A stretch of 64,000 nucleotides of DNA from Pseudomonadota bacterium (GTDB lineage Bacteria; Pseudomonadota; Alphaproteobacteria; Reyranellales; Reyranellaceae): assembly GCA_018240745.1 (NCBI GenBank), contig JAFEFF010000177.1, positions 1-64,000 on the forward strand, in the 5' to 3' direction. The notes under the pieces are model-generated. The model was not told the origin of the DNA, did not search any database, and was given only the letters and a program-made list of their open reading frames with translations. The translations under genes were made by a program, and so were the position numbers. This document shows, piece by piece, positions 47,201-55,258 of the stretch. The stretch's first letter is position 1. Every line of letters begins with the position of its first letter.

Positions 47201-47535
47201 TCATGATGATCGACGTGGCGCTCGAGCGCGAGCGACACGACGACTCCGACCCGCGCGAGGCGATCTTCCATGCCTGCCTGCTGCGCTTCCGGCCGATCCT
47301 GATGACCACCATGGCGGCGATGCTGGGCGCGGTGCCGCTGGCACTGGGCTTCGGCGACGGCGCCGAGCTGCGCCAACCGCTCGGCGTGTCGATCATCGGC
47401 GGCCTCCTGGTCAGCCAGGTGCTGACGCTCTACACGACGCCGGTGGTCTACATCTATCTCGACCGCTTCCGCCGCCGCGGCGAGACGCACAGCCGGCTGG
47501 CCCGGACGATGGGCGGCCTGGAGGCGAGGGCGTGA
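44215..47535 (+). CDS. mdtC: RND multidrug efflux permease (MdtC-like) with Ala/Thr/Ser-rich insert
   Basis: The 1106-residue pump is the second RND subunit ([25 protein letters not shown]), with proton-relay [14 protein letters not shown] and [21 protein letters not shown]. It is longer than the usual 1025-1040 residues of MdtC. Part of the excess is an Ala/Thr/Ser/Gly-rich segment of about 65 residues (around residues 784-850, between YVSTSGGAISGAQ and ETMIPLSAV), in the second periplasmic loop. Its counterpart in the MdtB-like subunit is only [13 protein letters not shown]. The insert may alter the docking surface or substrate funnel; that is inference. Confidence 0.92.
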   Translation: MSLSSPFIARPVATTLLTLGVLLAGILGFVKLPVAPLPHVDFPTILVTASLPGASPDTVATSVTTPLERRLGAIAGVSEITSTSTVGNARIVLQFDLSRSIDGAARDVQAAINAARVDLPTDLRANPQYRKVNPADAPALILALTSETLGQGRLYDAASNVLQQKLSQVSGVGQVTLGGSSLPAVRVEINPTALNKYRIGLESVRAALAAANANSPKGALDVGDRRWQIYTNDQSRTAAEYRPLIIAWRNGAPVRLSDVAEVIDATEDIRNEGQANGKRSVLCIIYLQPNANIIETVDQVKALLPDLQAALPNDVDLMVASDRTTTIRASLKEVEHALTASVILVVLVTFAFLRSLRAGVVPSVAVPVSLVGTFGVMYLMGYSLNNLSLMAMAIAAGFVVDDAILVLENIQRHIEQGMPRRQAALLGAREVGFTVVSMSLSLIAVFIPILLMGGIVGRLFREFAVTLSIAIVISMIVSLTTTPMMCAYILKPPRGEGEGERPPGRLARIAERMFDGVQAFYGRTLRVVLDHPRLTMIVFMGTIILNIFLYVEIPKGFFPQQDTGRIIGGIRADQSISFQSMRRKFRQFVGIIRDDPAVANVVGFTGGFQTNSGFLFATLKPLGDRKASADQVIARLRPRLAQVPGANVFLQAVQDIRAGGRQGNAQFQFTLQSDSLADLYAWGPTLTEALRKDTSVITDVDSDQQQHGLQVDLTIDRDAAARLNVSSRAISSTLYDAFGQRQVSTIYNALNQYHVVMEVSPEYWENPESLKDIYVSTSGGAISGAQATAGVVNTAPPSQTPKTAALTGVGATLLDPSQAVRNQRTNAIAVSGRGSASTGAAVSTTPETMIPLSAVTNYRFGTTPLGVNHQGLFVASTVSFNLTIGKTLSDAVTYVNDTMRDIGMPATIHGSFQGTARAFQQSLDSQILVVLAALAAIYIVLGVLYESYIHPITILSTLPSAGIGALLALQLTGMEFSIIAMIGVLLLVGIVKKNAIMMIDVALERERHDDSDPREAIFHACLLRFRPILMTTMAAMLGAVPLALGFGDGAELRQPLGVSIIGGLLVSQVLTLYTTPVVYIYLDRFRRRGETHSRLARTMGGLEARA

Positions 47536-49019
47536 GACGGTTCGGCATCCTCGTCCTGCTGACGCTGTCCGGCTGCGGCATGGTCGGGCCCGATTACCAG
47601 CGCCCGCCGCCGGCGACGCCGCCGACCACTTCGTTCAAGGAGACCAGCGATTCGTACTTCCGGCCCGCCCTGCCGCGCGACGCGATCGATCGCGGCAAAT
47701 GGTGGAGCATGTACGACGATCATGCGCTCGACCTGCTCGCCGCGCAGGTCGACGTCTCCAACCAGAACCTGAAGGAAGCCGAGGCGGCCTACCGCCAGGC
47801 CGTGGCGCTGATCCGCCAGAGCCAGTCGCCGCTCTACCCGACGATCGGCTACACCGGCTCGGTGCTGCAGCAGAGCGGCCGCACCGGCAGCTCGACCGCG
47901 ATCGTGTCGATCGGCAACTCGACGGCGCAGACGTCGATCGGCGGCACCCTGAGCTGGGAGATCGACGTGTGGGGCCGTATCCGCCGCACCATCGAGAGCG
48001 ATTCGGCGGCGGCCCAGGCGAGTGCCGCCGACCTGATGAACGCGCGGCTGTCGGCGCAGTCGAGCCTGGTCACCAACTACTTCTCGCTGCGCTTCTCCGA
48101 CGAACGCAAGCGCGTGCTCGAGCAGTCGGTCGCCGCCTTCGCCCGGGCGCTCGAGATCGTACGCAACCAGTTCAACGCCGGCACCGTCTCGCAGCTCGAC
48201 GTCGCGCAGGCGCAGGCGCAGCTCGACCAGACCCGCGCGCAGCTCGTCGCCGAGGGCGTCAACCGCGCCCAGTTCGAGCATGCGATCGCCGCCCTCATGG
48301 GACGGACGCCCGCCGAGGTCAGCATCGCCGCCGAGCCCGCACCCAGCGATGCCCCGACGATCGACGCCGGCATCCCGTCGGCGCTGCTGGAGCGGCGGCC
48401 CGACATCGCCGCGGCCGAGCGGCAGATGGCTTCGGCCAATGCCCAGATCGGCGTCGCGGTGGCGGCCTACTATCCGGACATCACGATCACCGCGAGCATC
48501 AACTTCGTCAGCAGCGTGCTCTCCAACCTGATTTCGATCGCCAACTCGGTGTGGTCGTTCGGGCCGCAGCTCGCCGGCACGGCGATCGACGGCGGCAGCC
48601 GCGCCGCCCAGGTCGAGAGCGCGCGGGCGAACTACGACAAGACGGTCGCGACCTATCGCCAGACCGTGATCACCGCCTTCCAGCAGGTCGAGGACGCGCT
48701 CGCCCAGCAGCGCATCCTCGAGCAGCAGGAAAGGGTGCAGCGCGCCGCCCTGGCCGCCGCGCGCAATGCCGAGCGGCTGGCCTTCAACCAGTACCGCGCC
48801 GGCACGGTTCCCTACACGACGGTGATCACGACCCAGACCACGGCGCTCAACAACGAGCTCACCCTGCTCGGCGTCCGCCAGAGCCGGCTGGTCGCCAGCG
48901 CCACCCTGGTCACGGCGTTGGGCGGCGGCTGGCGCGACGTCGAGCTGCCGCCGCCGGTGCCGATCGGCGGCCAGCAGACCAGCAGGGAGCTCCACAAGAA
49001 GAGCTGGTGGCCGTTCTGA
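47532..49019 (+). CDS. NodT-family outer-membrane efflux lipoprotein
   Basis: The 495-residue TolC-like channel subunit has a lipoprotein signal (MRRFGILVLLTLSGCG, lipobox LSGC), so it is acylated at Cys15. GPDYQRPPP follows, typical of NodT/OprM proteins. Two outer-membrane efflux repeats follow: WWSMYDDHALDLLAAQVDVSNQNLKEAEAAYRQA, then GTVSQLDVAQAQAQLDQTRAQL, and GTVPYTTVITTQTTAL in the second. The GTG start overlaps the mdtC stop by 4 bases. With the three upstream genes it completes a tripartite pump. Confidence 0.92.
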   Translation: MRRFGILVLLTLSGCGMVGPDYQRPPPATPPTTSFKETSDSYFRPALPRDAIDRGKWWSMYDDHALDLLAAQVDVSNQNLKEAEAAYRQAVALIRQSQSPLYPTIGYTGSVLQQSGRTGSSTAIVSIGNSTAQTSIGGTLSWEIDVWGRIRRTIESDSAAAQASAADLMNARLSAQSSLVTNYFSLRFSDERKRVLEQSVAAFARALEIVRNQFNAGTVSQLDVAQAQAQLDQTRAQLVAEGVNRAQFEHAIAALMGRTPAEVSIAAEPAPSDAPTIDAGIPSALLERRPDIAAAERQMASANAQIGVAVAAYYPDITITASINFVSSVLSNLISIANSVWSFGPQLAGTAIDGGSRAAQVESARANYDKTVATYRQTVITAFQQVEDALAQQRILEQQERVQRAALAAARNAERLAFNQYRAGTVPYTTVITTQTTALNNELTLLGVRQSRLVASATLVTALGGGWRDVELPPPVPIGGQQTSRELHKKSWWPF

Positions 49020-49021
49020 CG

Positions 49022-49223
49022 CCCTCCCCGTCTTCGGGCAGGGCTATCGCATTTGACCGAAAACCCGTCGTCCCGAGCGAAGCGAAGCGCAGCCGAGGGA
49101 CCTTTTTTTGCGGCAGATGCTTCGAAAAGAGATCCCTCCACTTCGCCTCGCTACGCTCGGCTCCGGTCGGGATGACGGAGTTGGGGTCAAACGCGGTAGC
49201 CCTCCCCCGAAGACGGGGGAGGG
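49022..49223. repeat. Composite nested palindrome (two repeat families)
   Basis: The outer arms (49022-49050 and 49193-49223) are the CCCTCCCC-GTCTTCGGG/CCCGAAGACGGGGGAGGG type seen at 27018-27144. Inside them lies a copy of the CGTCGTCCCGAGCGAAGCG family (49066-49177) with GAGGGACC/GATCCCTC inner arms and a T7 run. One family has apparently inserted into the other. The whole fills the gap between convergent genes and could terminate both. Confidence 0.75.
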
Positions 49224-49235
49224 CCCAACGATCGA

Positions 49236-49571
49236 TCATTGCACCGGCCACGGCACGCGGATTTCCTGCAAGGGCACGTGCTGCTGGGCGGCGTGCATGT
49301 CGGTCTCGCCGATCGCGCCCTGGGCGCGCGGGCGCGGCAGGGTGATCTTCACGGCGTTCACCAGATCGAAGAAGCCGAAGGTGATGATTGCCTGGGTCGG
49401 CACGTTGTAGAGCTCGGAGATCAGCTCCCGGGTGATCACGCCGCTCTTCTTCACCGCCTCGAAGTCCTCGCGGCTCTTGAAGATGATGTCGAGCGTGATC
49501 TCGAACGGTCCGGCATTCTTGCTGCGCACGACCTTGGCGATCTCGCGCAACGGGGTGGGCACGGTGGCCAT
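49236..49571 (-). CDS. DUF4387 family protein
   Basis: The 111-residue protein has the DUF4387 pattern: REIAKVVRSKNAGPFEITLDIIF near the start, and REDFEAVKKSGVITRELISELYNVP and ITFGFFDLVNAVKITLPRP in the middle. The family is almost always encoded beside AtuA/DUF1446 proteins, as here, and is thought to be a small partner subunit; its activity is unknown. The start at 49571 shares bases with the AtuA stop, so translation is coupled. Confidence 0.85.
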   Translation of the reverse strand: MATVPTPLREIAKVVRSKNAGPFEITLDIIFKSREDFEAVKKSGVITRELISELYNVPTQAIITFGFFDLVNAVKITLPRPRAQGAIGETDMHAAQQHVPLQEIRVPWPVQ

Positions 49572-50944
49572 CAGGCGATCTCCTCGTGCTGCACGGGGAA
49601 CAATGCGGTCGGGCTGTCGACCTGCATCAGGTGATAGACGTTGAACTCGCAGGCCTGCCCCAACGGGATCTCGAGCGGCGTGAAAGGCGAGGCGAGATTG
49701 CCGGCGGTGGCGATGCGGCCGGGATAGGGCGCGTGCATCAGGCTGGTGCGGATCTTGCCGCAGATCGCCGTGGCGATCGCCTGCGTCGCCGCCGCGACCT
49801 CGACGATGATGCAAAGCTCGTGCGCCGGCGTCTTCACCGGCTCGAGCTCGCCCATCACGCCGTTCTTGCCGTAGAGGTGCGGGATGATGCGGTAGGTCTC
49901 CGGCGGGATTTCCTCGTAATAGTCGCGGGTGATGTCGATCACGCGCGCCAGGATCTCGTCGATCTGCGCGATGAAGATCGGGTCGCGCGCGCCGGCGATG
50001 AAGATGCTGCGATAGCCTGCGGTCTTCGCGCCCTCGAGCTTCACCGTATAGGGCCTGGCGGGGGTGAATCTGCTGCCCGAGACGCGCACGCGGCGATCGC
50101 TCACCTGCTCGTAGCGGCATCCCGACAGATCGAGCGTGCCGCCGGGGCCGGCCAGCAGGAACGGGTGCGTCTTCTCGTAGAGGGTGTGCGCGGCGACCGA
50201 CGCGGTGGTGCAGCGCTCGGCCGGATTCAATGGCTCGATCTCGAAATGATCACGCCGCAGCCAGCCCATGACGCTGCGGCCGACCGGCTCGGCGCACAAC
50301 GCGCCGCATTCCATGATCTTGCCCATGTGCCAGGCGAGCGCCGGATCGAAACCGGCGCGGATCGCCATCGCCGCGGTCGGCGAGGGATCGTAGGCGCGGC
50401 CGCTCACGATCACGTCGACGCCCTCGCTCTCGTCCAGGGCGCGGTTGAACGGCTCGGCGCCGATCTGCGCGACGATCACGGTCGCAGCATCGACCTCGCG
50501 CGGGTCGAGTTGCGGCACCGGACCGAGCGGCTCGATGCGGCCGGCTTTCAGCTCCTTCTTGATGTGCGCCTTGTCGACGTCGGAATAGATCTTGGCGAGC
50601 TTGAAGCGCCAGCCGCGTCGTCGGGCGATCTCGACCATGATGTCTCGGAACACGTCGACGTGCAGGTTGGAGCCGTCCCCGCCGGCCGAGGAGATCAGCA
50701 GCGGGATCTTCGCCTTCTGCTGCGCCTCGAGCAGGACCTCCATGTCCTTCACGTAGTTCGCCCGGCTGCAGGTCATCTCGCCCAGGCCGAGCTTCTGCGG
50801 ACCGGAGTCCGTGGAGCCCGAATCGATGGTGATCGCATGAGGCTTCAGAGCCAGGCCGAGCTTCACATGCTCGACCGGGAAGCCGTAGCCCAGCATGCCG
50901 GAAGGGGTGAGGATACGGATCTCTTCGTTACTGGCCACCGCCAT
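49571..50944 (-). CDS. atuA: Acyclic terpene utilisation AtuA-like protein (DUF1446)
   Basis: The 457-residue protein begins with the family pattern IRILTPSGMLGYGFPVEHVKLGLALKPHAITIDSGSTDSGP. It continues with LLISSAGGDGSNLHVDVF, VSGRAYDPSPTAAMAIR, GHMGK-like AWHMGKIMECGALCAEP and SIFIAGARDPIFIAQID. In Pseudomonas, AtuA is required for citronellol/geraniol catabolism; most DUF1446 proteins elsewhere act on unidentified CoA-linked or hydroxy acids. I start at 50944, where GGGGGAG precedes the ATG; the 34-codon longer frame lacks support. The DUF4387 gene follows. Confidence 0.87.
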   Translation of the reverse strand: MAVASNEEIRILTPSGMLGYGFPVEHVKLGLALKPHAITIDSGSTDSGPQKLGLGEMTCSRANYVKDMEVLLEAQQKAKIPLLISSAGGDGSNLHVDVFRDIMVEIARRRGWRFKLAKIYSDVDKAHIKKELKAGRIEPLGPVPQLDPREVDAATVIVAQIGAEPFNRALDESEGVDVIVSGRAYDPSPTAAMAIRAGFDPALAWHMGKIMECGALCAEPVGRSVMGWLRRDHFEIEPLNPAERCTTASVAAHTLYEKTHPFLLAGPGGTLDLSGCRYEQVSDRRVRVSGSRFTPARPYTVKLEGAKTAGYRSIFIAGARDPIFIAQIDEILARVIDITRDYYEEIPPETYRIIPHLYGKNGVMGELEPVKTPAHELCIIVEVAAATQAIATAICGKIRTSLMHAPYPGRIATAGNLASPFTPLEIPLGQACEFNVYHLMQVDSPTALFPVQHEEIA

Positions 50945-51096
50945 GGTTTTCTCCCCCAATTCGAGCCTGACTCTGCATTGACGGTTCAGGCGCGGCAGCC
51001 CGGCCGACCGTTGCATTGAACTTGATGTACCGATCACACCGGGCATCTGGCAATTGCAGCAGCCGGCCAGCCGGCTCCTGGTTTAGACTGCGGGGC

Positions 51097-52179
51097 ATGG
51101 CGGACCCCGAAATCCGCAAGATCATTCACGTCGACATGGACGCCTTCTACGCGTCGGTCGAGCAGCGCGACGATCCCTCGTTGCGCGGCCTGCCCGTGGC
51201 GGTCGGCGGCCGCCAGCGTGGCGTCGTGATGGCGGCGAGCTACGAGGCGCGCAAGTTCGGCGTGCGCTCGGCGATGGCCTCGGTGACGGCCAAGCGGCTC
51301 TGTCCCGACCTGGTGTTCGTGCGGCCGCGCTTCGACGTCTACAAGGAAGTATCGCAGCAGATTCGCGCGATCTTCCTCGACTACACGCCTCTCGTAGAGC
51401 CGCTGTCGCTCGACGAGGCCTATCTCGACGTCACGACCAACCTCAAGAACATCCCGCTCGCGTCGGACATCGCCCGCGAGATCCGCGCGCGGATCCTCGA
51501 GGTCACCGGCCTCACCGCCTCGGCCGGCGTTTCGTACAACAAGTTCCTCGCCAAGCTCGCGTCGGACTATCGCAAGCCCAACGGCCAGACGGTGATCCCG
51601 CCGGAGAAGGGGCCAGGCTTCGTCGAAGGCCTCGATGTCGGACGCTTTCATGGCGTCGGGCCGAAGACGGCCGAGAAGATGAAGCGGCTCGGCATTCATA
51701 CCGGCGCCGACCTCAAGGCGCAGACTTTGGAGTTCCTCCAGCAGTATTTCGGCAGCTCCGGCGGCTACTACCACGCCATCGCGCGCGGCCATGACGAGCG
51801 CCGCGTCGTGCCGGACCGGCCTCGCAAGTCGGTCGGCTCGGAGACGACCTTCATGGAGGATCTCGGGAAGCCGCAGGAGATCGTCGACGGCGTGCTGTCG
51901 GTGCTCGACGACGTGTGGGGCTACTGCGAGCGCACCGGCATCGCCGGCCGCACCGTGACGGTCAAGGTGAAGTACGCCGACTTCCAGATCATCACCCGCA
52001 GCAAGACCCTGGTCACGCCGGTCAACAGCCGGGCCGAGCTGGAGCAGACCAGCGTCGAGCTGGTGCGCCAGATCTTTCCCTTGGAGAAGCGGGTCCGCCT
52101 GTTGGGCGTCTCCCTGTCCAACATGGGGCCGCGCGAGGCCACCCCGCCCCCGGAGCCCCAACTCACGCTTGGCCTGTAG
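51097..52179 (+). CDS. dinB: DNA polymerase IV (Y-family)
   Basis: The 360-residue translesion polymerase has catalytic carboxylates in IIHVDMDAFYASVE (residues about 9-22) and SLDEAYLDVT. Fingers and thumb include ASAGVSYNKFLAKLASD and FHGVGPKTAEKMKRLGI (helix-hairpin-helix). The little-finger domain follows. The last residues, QLTLGL, are a beta-clamp-binding motif. I choose ATG 51097; a 27-codon extension upstream is not conserved-looking. No LexA box is evident. It is divergent from atuA. Confidence 0.93.
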   Translation: MADPEIRKIIHVDMDAFYASVEQRDDPSLRGLPVAVGGRQRGVVMAASYEARKFGVRSAMASVTAKRLCPDLVFVRPRFDVYKEVSQQIRAIFLDYTPLVEPLSLDEAYLDVTTNLKNIPLASDIAREIRARILEVTGLTASAGVSYNKFLAKLASDYRKPNGQTVIPPEKGPGFVEGLDVGRFHGVGPKTAEKMKRLGIHTGADLKAQTLEFLQQYFGSSGGYYHAIARGHDERRVVPDRPRKSVGSETTFMEDLGKPQEIVDGVLSVLDDVWGYCERTGIAGRTVTVKVKYADFQIITRSKTLVTPVNSRAELEQTSVELVRQIFPLEKRVRLLGVSLSNMGPREATPPPEPQLTLGL

Positions 52180-52444
52180 ACACAGGATCTCTGGAGGGCT
52201 GGAACCGGCGCAACGTGCGGCCGTTCCATAGAATGATTCTATCACGCGACTGAACAGCTTTATTGAGGGTCAGTTCCCGTGTGCGGAATGATCCGGGCTA
52301 TCGAACGGCCGCCAAGAAGAGGGCCGGACAACAGGGAGAAGCGTGTTGGGGATTGGCTGCAGGGGTGTGACCTGCAGGCCCCGGTGTGCGATCGCCGCAG
52401 AAATCCAATCGACCAAGACCGGACACAATTCGGAGGACTCCGCC

Positions 52445-53821
<1,377 letters not shown>

Positions 53822-53839
53822 GCAAGGGAGGACGGGACA

Positions 53840-53962
53840 ATGGCAAACGACCAGAACGGCACGACTCCCCTGCAGCTCGCAGCGGCCTGGATCTTCGTCG
53901 GCATCCCCCTGATCTGGGGGGTGCTGGAGACCTTGGGTAATGCCATGAAGCTCTTTAGCTAG
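53840..53962 (+). CDS. Small single-helix membrane protein, probable partner of the OFA transporter
   Basis: A 40-codon frame reads MANDQNGTTPLQLAAAWIFV, then GIPLIWGVLETLGNAMKLFS. It has one hydrophobic helix (residues about 12-33) flanked by short polar ends. GGGAGG is 9 bases upstream and the gap to the transporter stop is 18 bases, so the two are translated from one mRNA. I recall similar proteins beside OFA-type transporters annotated as MFS transporter small subunit; that link is from memory. The stop codon lies inside a 10-bp hairpin (53950-53983). Confidence 0.75.
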   Translation: MANDQNGTTPLQLAAAWIFVGIPLIWGVLETLGNAMKLFS

Positions 53963-54190
53963 CGCCAGCGCTCGCTAAAGAGCCGGCGGTGCCGTAGCGG
54001 TAGGCGCGCCCCGTCGCGGCTACGCGTTTTCCGACACAGTCGGAAAACGCTCAGTCGGCCGAAGGCCGAACCGCAGGCACCGCACCGTGCCTTTTGCGCA
54101 CGGACTTGAGCTCAAGAACGTGCGCAAGCGGAACCGAGCGGGCCCTGAGCTTCGCCGCTGCGCGGCGACCGGCGCGGCGGGGCGCGCCTA
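53950..54190. repeat. Cluster of nested hairpins bounded by a 13-bp inverted repeat
   Basis: In order: GCTCTTTAGC (53950-53959) with 53974-53983; CGGTGCC (53987-53993) with 54076-54082; TAGGCGCGCCCCG (54001-54013) with its exact complement 54178-54190; GCGTTTTCCGAC (54024-54035), loop ACA, complement 54039-54050; CGGCC/GGCCG (54056-54068); TGCGCAC (54095-54101) with 54120-54126 around the palindrome CTTGAGCTCAAG; and TCGCCGC (54152-54158) with 54162-54168. No coding frame fits. It could be a structured RNA, a strong terminator zone, or a pile-up of mobile palindromes. Confidence 0.7.
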
Positions 54191-54213
54191 GCTCCACGGG
54201 CCCGCCCGAGCGC

Positions 54214-54219
54214 TATAAT
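54214..54219 (+). promoter_or_regulatory. TATAAT -10 box immediately before lysR-type gene
   Basis: A perfect TATAAT ends 5 bases before the ATG at 54225. If used, transcription would begin at or next to the start codon, giving a leaderless mRNA; no Shine-Dalgarno is present, which agrees. A -35 element is not obvious. Confidence 0.4.
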
Positions 54220-54224
54220 CAGCC

Positions 54225-55121
54225 ATGCTGGACAAGCTCGAATACCTCCTGGCGCTCGCTCGTGAACGGAATTTCGGCCGCGCCGCCGAAACCTGCGGCG
54301 TGACGCAGCCGACCTTCTCTGCAGGCATCAAGCAGCTCGAGGACACGCTCGGCGTCATGCTGGTGCAGCGCACGTCGCGCTTCCTGGGCTTCACCGCCGA
54401 GGGCGAGCGGGTGCTCGACTGGGCGCGCACCATCGTCGCCGATGCGCGCGCCATGCGCGCCGAGGTGCAGACCCTGAAGAAGGGCCTCGCCGGGCATCTG
54501 CGCATCGCCGCCATCCCGACGGGATTGCCGATGGTCTCGGCGCTGACGACGCCCTATCGCGCCAAGCATCCCAACGTGAAGTTCACCATCCTGTCGCGCA
54601 CCTCGATCGACATCCTGCAGATGGTCGAGAATCTCGAGGTCGATGCCGGGCTGACCTACATCGAGAACGAGCCGCTCGGCCGCCTGCGCGCCGTGCCGCT
54701 CTACAACGAGCAGTACCGGCTGCTCACCTCGGCCGACAGCCCGCTCGGCGACCACGACCGGGTGACATGGTCGGAGGTCGGCAAGATCCCGCTCTGCCTG
54801 CTGACGCCGGACATGCAGAACCGGCGCATCATCGACGGCCTGCTGCACGCCGCCGGCACGCGTCCCGAGCCGACCCTCGAATCGAATTCGATGATCGTGC
54901 TGTTCTCCCATGTCCGCACCGGCCGCTGGGCCAGCGTCATGCCCGAGCGCCTGGCCGACACGCTGGGCCTGACGGAGCGGCTGCGATCCATCCCCATTGT
55001 CGAGCCCGAAGTGGTGCACCAGATCGGGCTGGTCGTTCCTCCCCGTGAGCCGATGATCCCGACGGTGGCCGCCCTTGTCGCCGAGGCCAGCCGATTGGCC
55101 AGTGCGATACGGGTCGACTAG
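54225..55121 (+). CDS. LysR-family transcriptional regulator, likely of the formate dehydrogenase operon
   Basis: The 298-residue protein has an N-terminal winged helix-turn-helix (LEYLLALARERNFGRAAETCGVTQPTFSAGIKQLEDTLGVMLVQR, split across helices 1-3) and a periplasmic-binding-protein-like effector domain. Its position directly upstream of the formate dehydrogenase genes, in the same direction, is that of FdsR-type regulators, which respond to formate. An inverted repeat of LysR type is found 9-25 bases after its stop, in front of the formate dehydrogenase genes. Confidence 0.88.
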   Translation: MLDKLEYLLALARERNFGRAAETCGVTQPTFSAGIKQLEDTLGVMLVQRTSRFLGFTAEGERVLDWARTIVADARAMRAEVQTLKKGLAGHLRIAAIPTGLPMVSALTTPYRAKHPNVKFTILSRTSIDILQMVENLEVDAGLTYIENEPLGRLRAVPLYNEQYRLLTSADSPLGDHDRVTWSEVGKIPLCLLTPDMQNRRIIDGLLHAAGTRPEPTLESNSMIVLFSHVRTGRWASVMPERLADTLGLTERLRSIPIVEPEVVHQIGLVVPPREPMIPTVAALVAEASRLASAIRVD

Positions 55122-55129
55122 ACGATTTT

Positions 55130-55146
55130 GATAGGTAGGGTCTATC
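55130..55146. promoter_or_regulatory. Candidate LysR operator upstream of formate dehydrogenase
   Basis: GATAG-GTAGGGT-CTATC is a perfect 5-bp inverted repeat with 7 bases between the arms and contains the T-N11-A signature of LysR boxes. A wider ACGAT/ATCGT pair (55122-55126 and 55144-55148, overlapping the inner arm) extends the symmetry. It lies 113 bases before the GTG start of the fused subunit gene. Confidence 0.55.
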
Positions 55147-55258
55147 GTTTCATCGGGTGCCTTTAATGCAGACGCTCTGTTCAAGATGGATAATTGATCA
55201 GGTGTGAGAGGCGCCGCGGCGCCCGATGCTTTGCGCCTGAAATTGAGGAGACGTTCGA

